In this document: positions 24,490 to 34,161 of the stretch, piece after piece
How the letters are laid out: every line of letters begins with the position of its first letter
How positions within the stretch are numbered: the first letter of the stretch is position 1
NCBI GenBank assembly: GCA_027257055.1
Contig: JAPVLO010000322.1
Span: 992,001 to 1,056,000, forward strand
DNA length: 64,000 bases
From: Cephalopachus bancanus
Taxonomy: Eukaryota; Chordata; Mammalia; Primates; Tarsiidae
Direction of reading: 5' to 3'
Position numbers and translations under genes: made by a program
Notes under the pieces: model-generated
The model's input: the letters and a program-made list of their open reading frames with translations, nothing else
The model's database searches: none
What the model was told of the DNA's origin: nothing

Positions 24490-24885
24490 ACTACTAATTG
24501 AATGTCTGCTACAAGTCCGGCCCAAGTGTCTTACCTATGTTGTGCCATTTAATCATCATAACAGTTCTAGAAGGCAAGTGTAATAATTCCCTTTTTAAGA
24601 AACAGGCATATAGCCAGGTGTGGTAGCGTGCGCCTATAGTTCCCAGCTTCTTGGAAGGGTGAGGCGGAAGGATCGCCGGAGCCCAGCAAGTCGAGGCTGC
24701 GGTGGCCGGGAGCGGCCACTGCACTCCACTCTGGGTGACAGAGTGAGACTCCAACTCAAAAAAAAAAAAAAAAGAAACAGGTGTAGAGAGGAGAAGGAAC
24801 TTGTTTGAGGTCACACACCTAGCAAGCAACAAAGGCAGGATTCAAGACCAGGTGGACTTAACTTTGAAGTCTTGCTATTTTTGCA
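24490..24885 (-). mobile_element. MIR, split by a right-arm Alu
   Basis: Reverse MIR text (ATTTAATCATCATAACAGTT; GAACTTGTTTGAGGTCACAC; TTCAAGACCAGGTGGACT) continues on both sides of the Alu at 24,607-24,771. Confidence 0.85.
24607..24771 (+). mobile_element. Alu right-arm-only insertion, lineage-type
   Basis: Only the right monomer is present, starting TAGCCAGGTGTGGTAGCG and ending GACTCCAACTC plus poly(A). A 10-bp target duplication AAGAAACAGG (24,597-24,606 and 24,772-24,781) shows it inserted as a monomer or was truncated during insertion. Confidence 0.95.
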
Positions 24886-25119
24886 AAGCTCAGTGTCCCG
24901 TCAAATGTGCCTTTAAGTTACTGAATATTAGCAGGCAACACTTTCTGTACGCTGCGAGCACATCTGTGTTTCTGTGGGATTCTGCTGACTTCATCCTGGT
25001 GATTCTAGCCAAATGATTTTGATCTAGGGATTAAAAACTTGAAATGGTATTGTATTTACTTGGTAAACAAAACAAGCACTAGGGGTATGAAATGAGAGAT
25101 AATTCTTTCACTCCAGATT
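24886..25119. other. unique spacer
   Basis: No gene or repeat recognised. Confidence 0.45.
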
Positions 25120-25343
25120 TCCAGTTTCCTTTTCAGAGAAAACCCCCATTAGCAATTCCTTACGTAGCTTTTGAGATATTTTCAATGCATATATTATACC
25201 TTCCCATATAAATAGTAGCATCTGCACTTTGCTTTTTCCAAACAAAATCATCTAAAGATCATTCTCTATTGTTACATATAGCTCGAGCCCATTCTTTTTC
25301 TTCTTCTTGATTTTTAAATTCAAACTTGTTTTTGGGATCCCTT
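25120..25343 (-). mobile_element. L1 remnant (antisense), left of Tigger1
   Basis: ATAAATAGTAGCATCTGCAC, TTTGCTTTTTCCAAACAAAA and ATCATTCTCTATTGTTACAT are degraded antisense L1. It continues after Tigger1 at 28,044. Confidence 0.6.
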
Positions 25344-26756
25344 ACAGGCATACCTCATTTTATTGCACTTTGCTTTATTGCGTTTTGCATATTATGTGTT
25401 TTTTACAGATTGAAGATTTGTGGCAACCTTGCTTTGAGCAAGTCTATCAGCACCATTTTTCCAATGGCATGTGCTTACTTTGTGTCTCTGGGTCAGGTAT
25501 TGGTAAATCTCAAAATATTCCAGACTTTTTCATTATTGTTATATCTGATATGGTGATCTGTGGTCAGTGATTTTTGGTGTTACTATTGTCATTGTTTTGA
25601 GGTATGACGAATGACATGAATATAAGATGGCAAACCCTGTTTCTCTGCCGCTTCTCAGGCCTCCCTACTCCTTGAGACACAAAAATAGTGAAATTGGGCC
25701 AATTAATAAATCTACGATAGCCTCTAAGTATTCAAGTGAAAGAAAGAGTCATACATCTCTCATTTTAAATCAAAAGCTAGAAATGATTAAGCTTAGTGAG
25801 GAAGGCATGTTGAAAGCCGAGAAAGGCTGAAATGTAGACTTCTTGGCTTAACAGTTAGCTAAGATGCAAATTCAAAGAAAAAGTTCTTGAAGAAAATTAA
25901 AAGTGCTACTCCAGTGAACTTAGGAATGATAAGAGCAAAACAGCCCTATTGCTGATAGGGAGAAAGTTTCAGTGGTCTGGATAGAAAATCAAACCAGCTA
26001 CAACATTCCCTTAAGCCAAAGCCTAATCCAGAGCAAGCCTCTAACTCTCTTCAGTTCTATGAAGGCTGAGAGGTGAGGCAACTGCAGGAGAAAAGTTGGA
26101 ATCTAGTAGAGGTTGGTTCATGAGGTGTCAGGGAAGACGCCATCTCCAAAACAAACCTGTGAGGTGAAGCAGCAGGTACTGATGTTAAAGCTGCAGCAAG
26201 TTATTCAGAAGATGTAGCTAAGATAATTGATGAAGGTGGTTATACTAAACAATAGATTTTCATTATAGGTGAGACAATCTTCTACTGGAAGAAGATGTCA
26301 CCTAGGACTTTCATAGCTAGAGAAGAGTCAATGCCTAGCTTCAGATCTTCAAAGACAGGCTGACTTGCTTTTTATTAGGGGCTAATGCAGCCAATGACTT
26401 TAAGTTGAAGCCAATGCTCATTCACCATTCTGGAAATCCTAGGGCCCTTAAGAATGATGGTAAATCTACTCTGCCTGTGCTCTATAAATGGAAAAATAAA
26501 ACCTGGATGACAGCACATCTGTTTTATAGCATGGGCTGTTTTAAGCCCACTGTTGAGAACTACTGTTCAGAAAAAAAGATTCCTTTAAATATTATGGCTC
26601 ATTGACAATGCACCTAAGTCACTCAAGAACTCAGATGGAAATATAGAAGGAGAGTAACAATGCTTTACTGTTTAAGAAATATATTTAGTAAGGTTATAGC
26701 TGCCATAGACAGTGATTTCTTAGATGAATCTGAGCAAAGTAAGTTGAAAACTTTTG

Positions 26757-26870
26757 GGCTGGCATGGTGTCTCATGACTGTAATTCCAGCACTTTGGGAG
26801 GCTGAGGTAGCAGGATCGCTTGAGCTAAGAGTTCAAAACCAGCCTGGACAACATAGTGAGACCCTCTAGT
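26757..26870 (+). mobile_element. FLAM-like left Alu monomer
   Basis: GGGCTGGCATGGTGTCTCAT through GACAACATAGTGAGACCCTC: one left arm only, with no right arm. It is followed directly by a GA-rich tail and is inserted in Tigger1. Confidence 0.85.
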
Positions 26871-26925
26871 GAAGAGAAAGAGAGAGAGAGAGAGAAGGGA
26901 GGGGGGGTGGTGGGGGGGAGTAGAG
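26871..26925. repeat. GA/G-rich low-complexity run
   Basis: (GA)n followed by runs of six to seven G with short spacers (GGGAGGGGGGGTGGTGGGGGGG), probably an expanded Alu tail. It is G-quadruplex-capable in principle. Confidence 0.85.
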
Positions 26926-27680
26926 AGAAACTTCTGGAAAATATTCACCATTCTAGATACTATTAAGAACAATCATAATTCATGGAAAGAGGTCAAAATA
27001 TCAACATTAACAGGAATTTAGAAGAAGTTGATGTCAACCCTCCAGATGACTTTGAGGGGTTCAAGACTTCAGTGGAGGAAGTAACTGCAGATATGGTAGA
27101 AATAGCAAGAGAGCCTGAAGATGTAACTGAATTGTTGCAATTTCGTGATAAAACTTTTAACGGATGAAGAGTTGCTTCTTATGAATAAACAAAGTGATTT
27201 CTTGAGATGGAATCTACTCCTGGTGAATATGCTGTGAACATTGTTGAAATGATGACAAAGGACTTAGACTATTACATAAACTTAGTTGATAAAGCAGTGG
27301 CAGTGTTTGAGAGGATTGAGTCCAGTTTTGAAAGAAGTTCTACTGTGGGTAAAATGCTATCAAACAGCATCCCATGCTACAGAAAAACCTTCCATGAAAT
27401 GAAGAGTCAACTGATGTGGCATATTTCATCGTTGTGCTATTTTAAGAAACTGCTGCAGCCACCCCAAACTTCAACCACAACCCTGATCAGTCAGCAGCCA
27501 TCAACGCTAAGACAAAACCCTCCACCAGCAAAAAGATGATGACTTGCTGAAGACTCAGATAATCATTAGCAATTTTTAGTAATACAGCAATCATTTTTAA
27601 ATTAAGGTATGGACATTGGTACAGTATAAACATAATTTTTATATGCACTGGGAAGTCAAAAGATTTTTGTAACTTTCTTT

Positions 27681-27963
27681 CTTTCTTTTTTTTTTTTTTG
27701 AGCTGAAATCTCACTCTGCAGTGACTCCCAGTCACTGCAGCCTCGACCCGCTGGGCTCCGGCGATCCTTCCCCCACAGCCTTCCGAGTAGCTGGAACTAC
27801 AGGTGCGCACTACTCACGCCTGGCTAATTTTTTATTTATTTATTGTAGAGATGAGGTCTCGCCAAGTTGCCCAGGCAGGTCTTGAACCCATGGGCTCAGG
27901 CAATTCACTCACCTCGGCCTCCCAAAGCATGGGATTACAGGCTGAGCCTCCGAACCCGACCTG
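27681..27963 (-). mobile_element. Alu, lineage-type
   Basis: Inserted in Tigger1 with a 13-bp target duplication TGTAACTTTCTTT (27,668-27,680 and 27,964-27,976). The linker is TTATTTATTTATTGTAGAG, and the left arm reads GGTCTTGAACCCATGGGC in reverse. Confidence 0.97.
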
Positions 27964-28189
27964 TGTAACTTTCTTTACTGCAATATTAACTTTATTCTCG
28001 TGGTCTGGATCAGAGCTCACACTATCTCCAACGTATTCCTGTATATTCAAAAATTCAAAAATCAAAATAGTAGAAACAGGCATACATTAAGAAGTCCTCA
28101 CCCCAGACCCCAACCTTGTGCATCTGACTTTATTTGTATATCTTTCCAGGGTCTTTTTTTGGTGATCACATAAAAGCACTGCAGCGAAC

Positions 28190-28547
28190 ATTCTTTTTTT
28201 CTTTTTTCTTTTTTTTGAGACTGGGTCTCACTCTGTTGCCCCAGCTGGAGTGCAGTGGCATGCTCAGGGCCACAGCCTTGACCTGCTGGGTTCAGGTGAT
28301 CCTTCCGGATTGCCTGAGTCCGCGGGTTCGAGACCCGCCTGGGGAACTTGGCGAGACCTCATCTCTACAATAAATCAAAAATTAGCCGGGTGTGGTAGTG
28401 TGCACCTGTAGTTCTAGCTACTTGGAAGGTTGAGGCGGAAGGATCGCCAGAGCCCAGCAGGTTGAGGTTGCAGTGGCCAGGAGTGGCCACTGCACTCCAG
28501 TCTGGGTGACAGAGTGAGACTCCAACTCAAAAAAAAAAAAAAAAAAA
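28190..28547. mobile_element. chimeric inverted Alu (minus half joined to plus half)
   Basis: 28,190-28,307 is the right-arm part of a minus-strand Alu (TTTTTTGAGACTGGGTCTCA to GGTGATCCTTCCG). It joins directly to plus-strand Alu text at about 28,308 (GATTGCCTGAGTCCGCGGG) that runs to a poly(A) at 28,547. Neither half is complete at the junction. The plus half carries all lineage-type markers. Confidence 0.9.
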
Positions 28548-28688
28548 AGAAAATTTGAACCTTACTGCCAATTCACCCTTCAAAGAAGTTGTACCAATTT
28601 CTACTCCTATTGACAATACATGGGCATGCCAGTGTCTCCATAGTTTCACCTACAGTAGGTATTAGTATGTTTAAAAATCTCTGCTGCC

Positions 28689-28985
28689 ATATATGGTGAC
28701 TCAAGTCTGTAATCCCAGCACTTTGGGAGGCCGAGGCAAGAGGAATGCCTAAACTCAGGGGCTCGAGACCAGCCTGGGCAACTTAGTGAGACCGCGTCTC
28801 TACAATAAATCAAAAAATAAGCCAGGCATGGTAGTGCACACCTATAATTCCAGCTACTTGGAAGGCTGAGGCAGAAGGATGACTTGATCCCAGCAGATCA
28901 AGGCTGTGGTAGCATGTTACTGCACTTCCGCCTGGGCAATGGAGTGAAACTCTGACCCCCAAAACAAAACAAAACCAAAAAAAAC
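28689..28985 (+). mobile_element. Alu, lineage-type
   Basis: Full dimer with CTACAATAAATCAAAAAATA linker and CCCAGCAGATCAAGGCTGTG right arm. The tail is CAAAACAAAACC-rich. Confidence 0.95.
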
Positions 28986-29065
28986 TTTGCCAGTCAAATG
29001 GATAAAAATGATAATTCATTGTTTTAACAATAACTATGGATAAACATTTCTTCAAATGTTTAGAA

Positions 29066-29342
29066 GTCATGGTCTCACTCTGTCCCACTGCAGTGCAATA
29101 TCATGATCACAGCTCACTGTAGCCTCAACCTTCTGGACTCACGTTATCCTCACACCTCAGCTTCTGGAGTAGCTGGGACTATAGGCATGTACTTCCTTGC
29201 CTGGCTAATTTTTTAATTTTTTTGTAGAGAAGAGGTCTCATTATGTTGCCCAGGCTGGTCTCGAACTCCTGGGCTCAAGCAATCTTTCTGCCTCAGCCTC
29301 CCAAAGTGCTGAGATTATAGGTGCGAGCAACTACACCTGGCC
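29066..29342 (-). mobile_element. Alu, AluJ-like
   Basis: Generic Alu, 3' end at the left lacking a T-run. It ends GCGAGCAACTACACCTGGCC. Confidence 0.93.
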
Positions 29343-29484
29343 AGTTTGTCATTTTCTTTTAATTTTGTTTTTGTTTCGTGTGGCAGAAACTTTCACATTT
29401 TTTGTGTAATTAAATCTGTTAATTTTGAAATAATTCTTGCAATATGTATCTTACTTAGGAAGCCCTTCAAAAAAATTTTTTTTT

Positions 29485-30752
29485 ACTTTATTAAAATACT
29501 GTTTATTTCACATGTATATTTCTGTCTCCCCACCATTTCCATGTCTGACCACCACTACTGCTATGCCCTATCATAACATTCCATCCATACTTAAAACCAA
29601 GCAAAGGGTGGAGTTCCATCTTTAAAAACTAAACAGGCATTTTGGACAACACATTCTTGGCAATGGAACCTGGACAGCATTTATCAAACACGGTAGGGAA
29701 AGTTTCTCACTCTGCATTATAAGAAGGACAGCCAGATATTAACTGTTACAGAAATGAAATAAGACGGAAAACTTTTAACAAACTGTTGAAACTATTTTCT
29801 TAAAGAGATTTCCTCCGCTGCCAGAGATCTTGAGTAGCCTCCTGGTTAGTCATCCGAAAGCAAGTCTTCCCATCATTGATGAGCCTGGCTTCCACCTTGG
29901 GAAGAGAACCACCTTTTTCTATACTTGCTTGCATATTTGCCTTAATGTCTTCTACAGAGCTAGGTCCTTTTGGTGTTTTAGGAGTTGTTTCCTGTTTTTT
30001 GATGGATTCTTGACCTTTTGATCTTGGTGTTGATGGTTTTGAGTCTTTTCCATTCTGGTCTGATTTTTGTGCATTTTTGGCTGGAGTATCTCGTACAGAT
30101 TTCTTCACTGGAGCTTTTTCTTCAGTTTCCTCATCATCAAAATCATCATCATCATCATCACCTTCTTCATCAGCAGCAAGCTTTACTTTTTTCTGAGGAA
30201 ACTTGCTACCACCTCCAGGAGCAGATCTCTTTCCAGATATACTTAAGAGTTTTACATCCTCATCCTCTTCATCTTCTGATTCTGCATCTTCTTCCACAGC
30301 TACTAAGTGCTGTCCACTAATATGCACAGGCCCTGAACCACACTTCAACTGTAAGACCACGGGTGGTGCTGTTTCAAAGCCCCCAAGGGAAGCCGTTGGC
30401 TGCACAGACATTTTCAAAGTTGCCAGTGTTACTTTTATTGGGCTGCCTTCACAATTCATTGCCTCTGCTTCAACAATGTGCAATTCATCCTAAACTGAAT
30501 GTTCAGCCCTTAAACGGAACGTTCTTAAAGATAACTGGTGCTCATTTTCATCATTATCCACCTTAAAGTGATAATCTTTGTCGGCCTTTAGTTCACAACC
30601 AAAAAGATAGTTCTGGGGCCTCAGGGGGCTCATGTCCATGTCCATCGAATCTTCCATGGGGTGGTGGCGCACACTTAGGTGGGAGAGAAGGGGGACGGAG
30701 GCAAACGACTACTGCTCCAAAGAACAGCCACGCAGGACAGAATTACACCAGG
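29485..30752 (-). pseudogene. NPM1 (nucleophosmin) processed retrocopy
   Basis: An intronless copy of NPM1 mRNA with 5' leader (30,658-30,752), coding part (start codon at 30,657; stop near 29,800), 3' UTR, AATAAA at 29,487-29,492 and a poly(A) remnant at 29,476-29,484. The first segment, [20 protein letters not shown] and onward, matches NPM1 residues 1 to about 53, then a small insertion creates a stop. A 227-codon frame (29,800-30,483) then covers the rest to the LWQRRKSL end. The acidic tract is contracted by roughly ten residues, and the penultimate nucleolar-signal tryptophan (parent WQW) is arginine. TCAAAA/TTTTT runs at both edges may be the target duplication. A functional protein is unlikely. 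Confidence 0.96.
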
Positions 30753-30804
30753 CTCAAAATTTTTAAAAAATATTTTTTGTGGTTTTTTTTTTACATGTTT
30801 ATAA

Positions 30805-31066
30805 TCTTTTTTTTTTGAGTTGGAGTCTCAGTCTCTCACGGCCACCCTAGCATCGACCTGCTGGGCTCCAGCGATACTTCCGCCTCAGCCTTACAAGTAG
30901 TCGGAACTACAGGCATGTACTACCACACCCGGCTAATTTTTGATTTATTGTAGAGATGAGGTCTCACCAAGTTGCCTGGGCTGGTCTCGAACCTGTGGGC
31001 TCAGGCAATCCACTGGCCTCTGCCTCCCAAAGTCCTGGGATTATAGGCTGAGCCACTGAGACTGGC
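30805..31066 (-). mobile_element. Alu, lineage-type, with a right-arm deletion
   Basis: T-run then GAGTTGGAGTCTCAGTCTCT. About 25 bp after this is missing before CACGGCCACCCTAGCATCGA. The TTTTTGATTTATTGTAGAG linker is present. A short TATAAT at both edges suggests the target duplication. Confidence 0.94.
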
Positions 31067-31138
31067 ATATAATTTTAGTTTTTAATGTTTAAATCTTTCA
31101 TGTATCCAGAATATGATTTAGTATAATAAGTGAGGTAG

Positions 31139-31209
31139 GGCAATCCTCTGGGGTCCCCTCCTACTGTGGGAGCTTTTCTGTCCTCTCAATAAATCCTGCT
31201 TTTGAAAAA
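31139..31209 (+). mobile_element. short poly(A)-tailed retro-insertion, LTR-end-like
   Basis: A 70-bp segment containing CTCAATAAATCCTGCTTTTG followed by an A-run, flanked by an exact 11-bp direct repeat AAGTGAGGTAG (31,128-31,138 and 31,210-31,220). This is an L1-mobilised, strongly 5'-truncated copy of some polyadenylated transcript. The AATAAA context resembles the end of an ERV LTR R region. The source is not identified. Confidence 0.85.
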
Positions 31210-31569
31210 AAGTGAGGTAGAGATTTAACTTTCCCACCCAAAATAATTAGCCAGTTGTCCCAACACCGTTTATTAAATAACCACAAATTTTCTCTTTGTT
31301 TGGAAACACTATCTATAATTTACACCAAATTCGTGTGCTCGTTTGTATCTCTTTTTAGATCTTCTATTCTTTCTATTGATTGGTCTGCCAATTCATGTTT
31401 CAGAACCAAATTGTTTTAGTTATTGATTCTCTGTAATGTGTTTTAAAATGTAGTAGGGGTAGTCCTCATGCCCAACTCTTCTTTTTTCAAGAATGTTTCC
31501 GGCATATGTACATGTTTATTTTTGCATATGAACTTAAGATATACTTGCTTTGTATCAAGAAATGCCCTT

Positions 31570-31692
31570 TAAATAAAAGTGTGTACACTTTTAAAAACAT
31601 AATGCTATTGTACTCTTAACAGACTACACTATAGTATTAATATACCTTTTATAAGCACTGGAAAACTAAATTACAATTGAAAGTACTAAAGT
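31570..31692 (+). mobile_element. Tigger1 3' fragment
   Basis: CATAATGCTATTGTACTCTT, AACAGACTACACTATAGTAT and TTTTATAAGCACTGGAAAAC match the 3' non-coding part of Tigger1. The full element at 25,345-28,041 has TTTTTATATGCACTGGGAAG at the equivalent place. Confidence 0.75.
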
Positions 31693-31848
31693 TAGCTGGG
31701 TGTGGTGGCACATGCCTGTAGTTCCAGCTACTTGGAAGGCTGAGGCGGAAGTTTCGCCTGAGCCCAACGGGTCGAGGCTACAGTGGCCATGAGTGTGCTA
31801 CTGCACTCCAGCTTGGGTGAGAGTTAGGCTCTGACTCAAAAAAAAAAA
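31693..31848 (+). mobile_element. Alu right-arm-only insertion, lineage-type
   Basis: Starts TAGCTGGGTGTGGTGGCACA, the first bases of the right monomer, and ends CTCTGACTC plus poly(A). Target duplication AAAGTACT[A/G]AAGT lies on both sides (from 31,680 and from 31,849). Confidence 0.93.
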
Positions 31849-31959
31849 AAGTACTGAAGTACCAGTTGTTTTGGTTTTGGTACTTTAATTGGAATCACAT
31901 TGATCTTATAGCATAATTTAAGGAAAATTGATATCTATTGCGTCTCAGTCAGGATAACA

Positions 31960-32345
31960 ATATAGCTTTAATTTATTCTGGGACAGAGGCAGTCGATGAT
32001 CTCCAAGTATTTTACTTGCTCTACATTTTGCATTTTCTTGCAGTAAGGCAGGTCTACATAACTGGTTCTGGTCAGTAAAATGTGGGCAAAAGTGACATGT
32101 GACACTTTGGATGGAGGCAATGTCTGGTCTGAGTGTGATTCTCCAGATTTTCTTCCTGTGCTGCAGTGGTCATGGAAGCACAGGGTCAAAGTAAGCCTAT
32201 TGCTGGGCCACACATGGAGGTCGGTTGTCCTGAGTTGTCCAGCTACACAACTGACTTCAGGTGAGAATTAATAAACTTGTATTGTATTAAGCCACTGAGA
32301 TTTTGGTGCCAGTTGTTTCTGCAACATCATTTAGCCTATACTGTC
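31960..32345 (+). mobile_element. LTR-like fragment, probably ERVL-MaLR class
   Basis: The end AGAATTAATAAACTTGTATT then TTAAGCCACTGAGATTTTGG and a GCCTATACTGTCTGATA terminus follow the common MaLR/MLT pattern of polyadenylation signal and U5. The subfamily is uncertain. Confidence 0.5.
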
Positions 32346-32788
32346 TGATAATACCCTCAGTAACATTTCAACGTTTTACTTATATAGTTTCTACCCATTA
32401 ATTAATAGGTTTTTTCTTTTTTGCTGCTACTATTAATGGGATTTTTAAACTGCCTGTACATTTTCTAATGGCTTGTAATTTATATATATAGGAAAGCTAT
32501 AAATTTTTATGTATTAAATGTGTGATCAGTCATCTTACTGAACCTCTTAGATTTTCTAATAGAATTTCAGTGATGAGCTTGGGTTTAACCTTTTCTTTTT
32601 TCTTCTTAAGTGTTTGCTAGTGTGAAGATTGAAAACTAACTGTTTTGGGGGCAGGTGTATTTTCAAAACAATTACACCATTTTTTAAAAGGTATTGAGAG
32701 TTTCCACATATATACCAAAAGCTGAAATCCTAGCTTCTCCTGCAATTTAAAAAATATATAACTGCATTTTATTTTGCTTATTGATACA

Positions 32789-33076
32789 TTTATTTTTTGA
32801 GTTGGAGTCTTACTCCGTTGCCCAGGCTGGAGTGCAGTGATACTCTCATGGCCACTATGGCCTCAACCTGCTGGGCTCAGGGGATCCTTCTGCCTCAGCC
32901 TTCCAAGTAGCTGGAACTACAGGAATGCACCACCATGCCCAGCTAATTTTTTGATTTATTGTAGAGATGAGGTCTTGCCAAATTGCTCAGGCTGGTCTCG
33001 AACACCTGGGCTCAGGCAATCTTCTTGTTTCTGTCTCCCAAAGGTTGGGATTACAGATGTGAGCCACCATGCCCTT
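32789..33076 (-). mobile_element. Alu, lineage-type
   Basis: TTTTTTGAGTTGGAGTCTTA start, TTTTTGATTTATTGTAGAG linker, full dimer. The left arm reads GGTCTCGAACACCTGGGC in reverse, without the GCGGG modification. Confidence 0.95.
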
Positions 33077-33362
33077 CTCTTGTAATTCTAGCTGATTTGA
33101 TAACACTGGGCTGGTGTTCCTGCAGAAGAAAATACACTAGAGCTTATGAGCTGAGACTCTAGAGTTTAACCAGTCCCTATTTTTAAAAAAAACCCAGTTG
33201 TCTTCACTTTTTACTTCACCTGCATAGTCCCTAAAGGCATTTGAGTTTAAAATTTGCTGGTACTTTCAGAATGACAAATACTATTGGTGATAGTAGGTAT
33301 CCCTGATTTATTTCTGACTTTGATGGAAATGCTTCTAGTATTTTACTGTTAAGTATGAAACT

Positions 33363-33991
33363 GGCTCTGCCCTCTAACATTTTATTATGAAAAATTTCAA
33401 ACATGCAGATAAGTTGGAAGAATTGTACAGTGAACACCTCCTACACTCAGAACCTAGTTGTTACAATTAACACTTTACTATACTTGTTTTTATTACTTAT
33501 CTATCCTTCTCTTCATGCATCCTTCAATTCATCTTAATTTTTTGATGCGTTTTAAAGTAGATTGAAAACATCAGTACATCTTAGCTCTAAAAAAATTGAG
33601 CATGCGTATCATTAACCAGAGTTCAATATTTGTTTGTAGTTCCTTTTTTCTTTTATGGTAAAATTTATACACAATTCAATGTATAAATCTTAAATATACT
33701 ACTCTATGAGTTTTGACAAATTAATGTACTTGTGTATCCCATCAGGATATAGAAGTTTACATTATTCCAGAAAGTCCTGCTGTGCTCTTTCCCAGTTCAG
33801 ATCCCATACCCCCACCTCAAGCAACCAGAGTTCTAATTTTTTCCCACCACAGATTAGTTTGACCTATTCTAGAACTTCATAAAAAGAAATCATACTCTTG
33901 TGTAAGGCATTTTCACAAAGTATATTGTTTTTGAGATTCATTTTTGTTGCTGCAGGTATTGACAATTTCTTTTTATTGCTGAATAGTATTT
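33363..33991 (-). mobile_element. L1 remnant (antisense), part 1
   Basis: Begins with antisense L1 3' UTR (ACATTTTATTATGAAAAATT) and runs through TGAGTTTTGACAAATTAATG and AGAACTTCATAAAAAGAAAT. The copy continues at 36,256-36,838 and 37,437-37,650, separated by an MLT1 LTR and Alus. Confidence 0.88.
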
Positions 33992-34161
33992 CACTGTTAT
34001 AGACTGCATGTTTGTATCTCTTAAATTCATATGTTGAAGTCCTAAACCCCAGTTTGATGGTATTTGGAGATGGAGCCTTCAGGAGATAATTAGCGTTAGA
34101 TGAAGTCATGAGGATGGAGCCCTGGTCTGATGGGATTAGTACTTTTGTAAGATCTTGCTCT

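Larger units (their letters stand above)
25345..28041 (+). mobile_element. Tigger1 DNA transposon, near full length
   Basis: The left end CAGGCATACCTCATTTTATT and right end ACGTATTCCTG (inverted) are Tigger1 terminal repeats, bounded by TA. Remnants of the pogo-like transposase survive in broken frames at 26,405-26,605, 26,982-27,167 and 27,207-27,539. The last carries the C-terminal part ending near [16 protein letters not shown]. It is inactivated by stops, frameshifts and two Alu insertions. It is inserted in old L1. Confidence 0.95.
28044..29460 (-). mobile_element. L1 remnant (antisense), split by three Alu blocks
   Basis: Pieces at 28,044-28,189, 28,548-28,688, 28,986-29,065 and 29,343-29,460 (for example GTTGTACCAATTTCTACTCC; GCCAGTCAAATGGATAAAAA) are consecutive antisense L1 text. 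A segment of L1 is missing across the chimeric Alu at 28,190-28,547. Confidence 0.7.
31067..33362 (-). mobile_element. L1 remnant (antisense), multiply interrupted
   Basis: Antisense L1 ORF2 text (CTAGTATTTTACTGTTAAGT near 33,330; GTTTTGGTTTTGGTACTTTAA near 31,868; GATTGGTCTGCCAATTCATG near 31,378). It is interrupted by a 70-bp retro-insertion, Tigger1 and Alu fragments, an LTR-like piece and an Alu. Confidence 0.75.

Noticed and set aside
26982..27539. Transposase-like frames as a possible domesticated gene
   Set aside because: They are broken pieces of Tigger1 with frameshifts, stops and Alu insertions. No intact frame remains.
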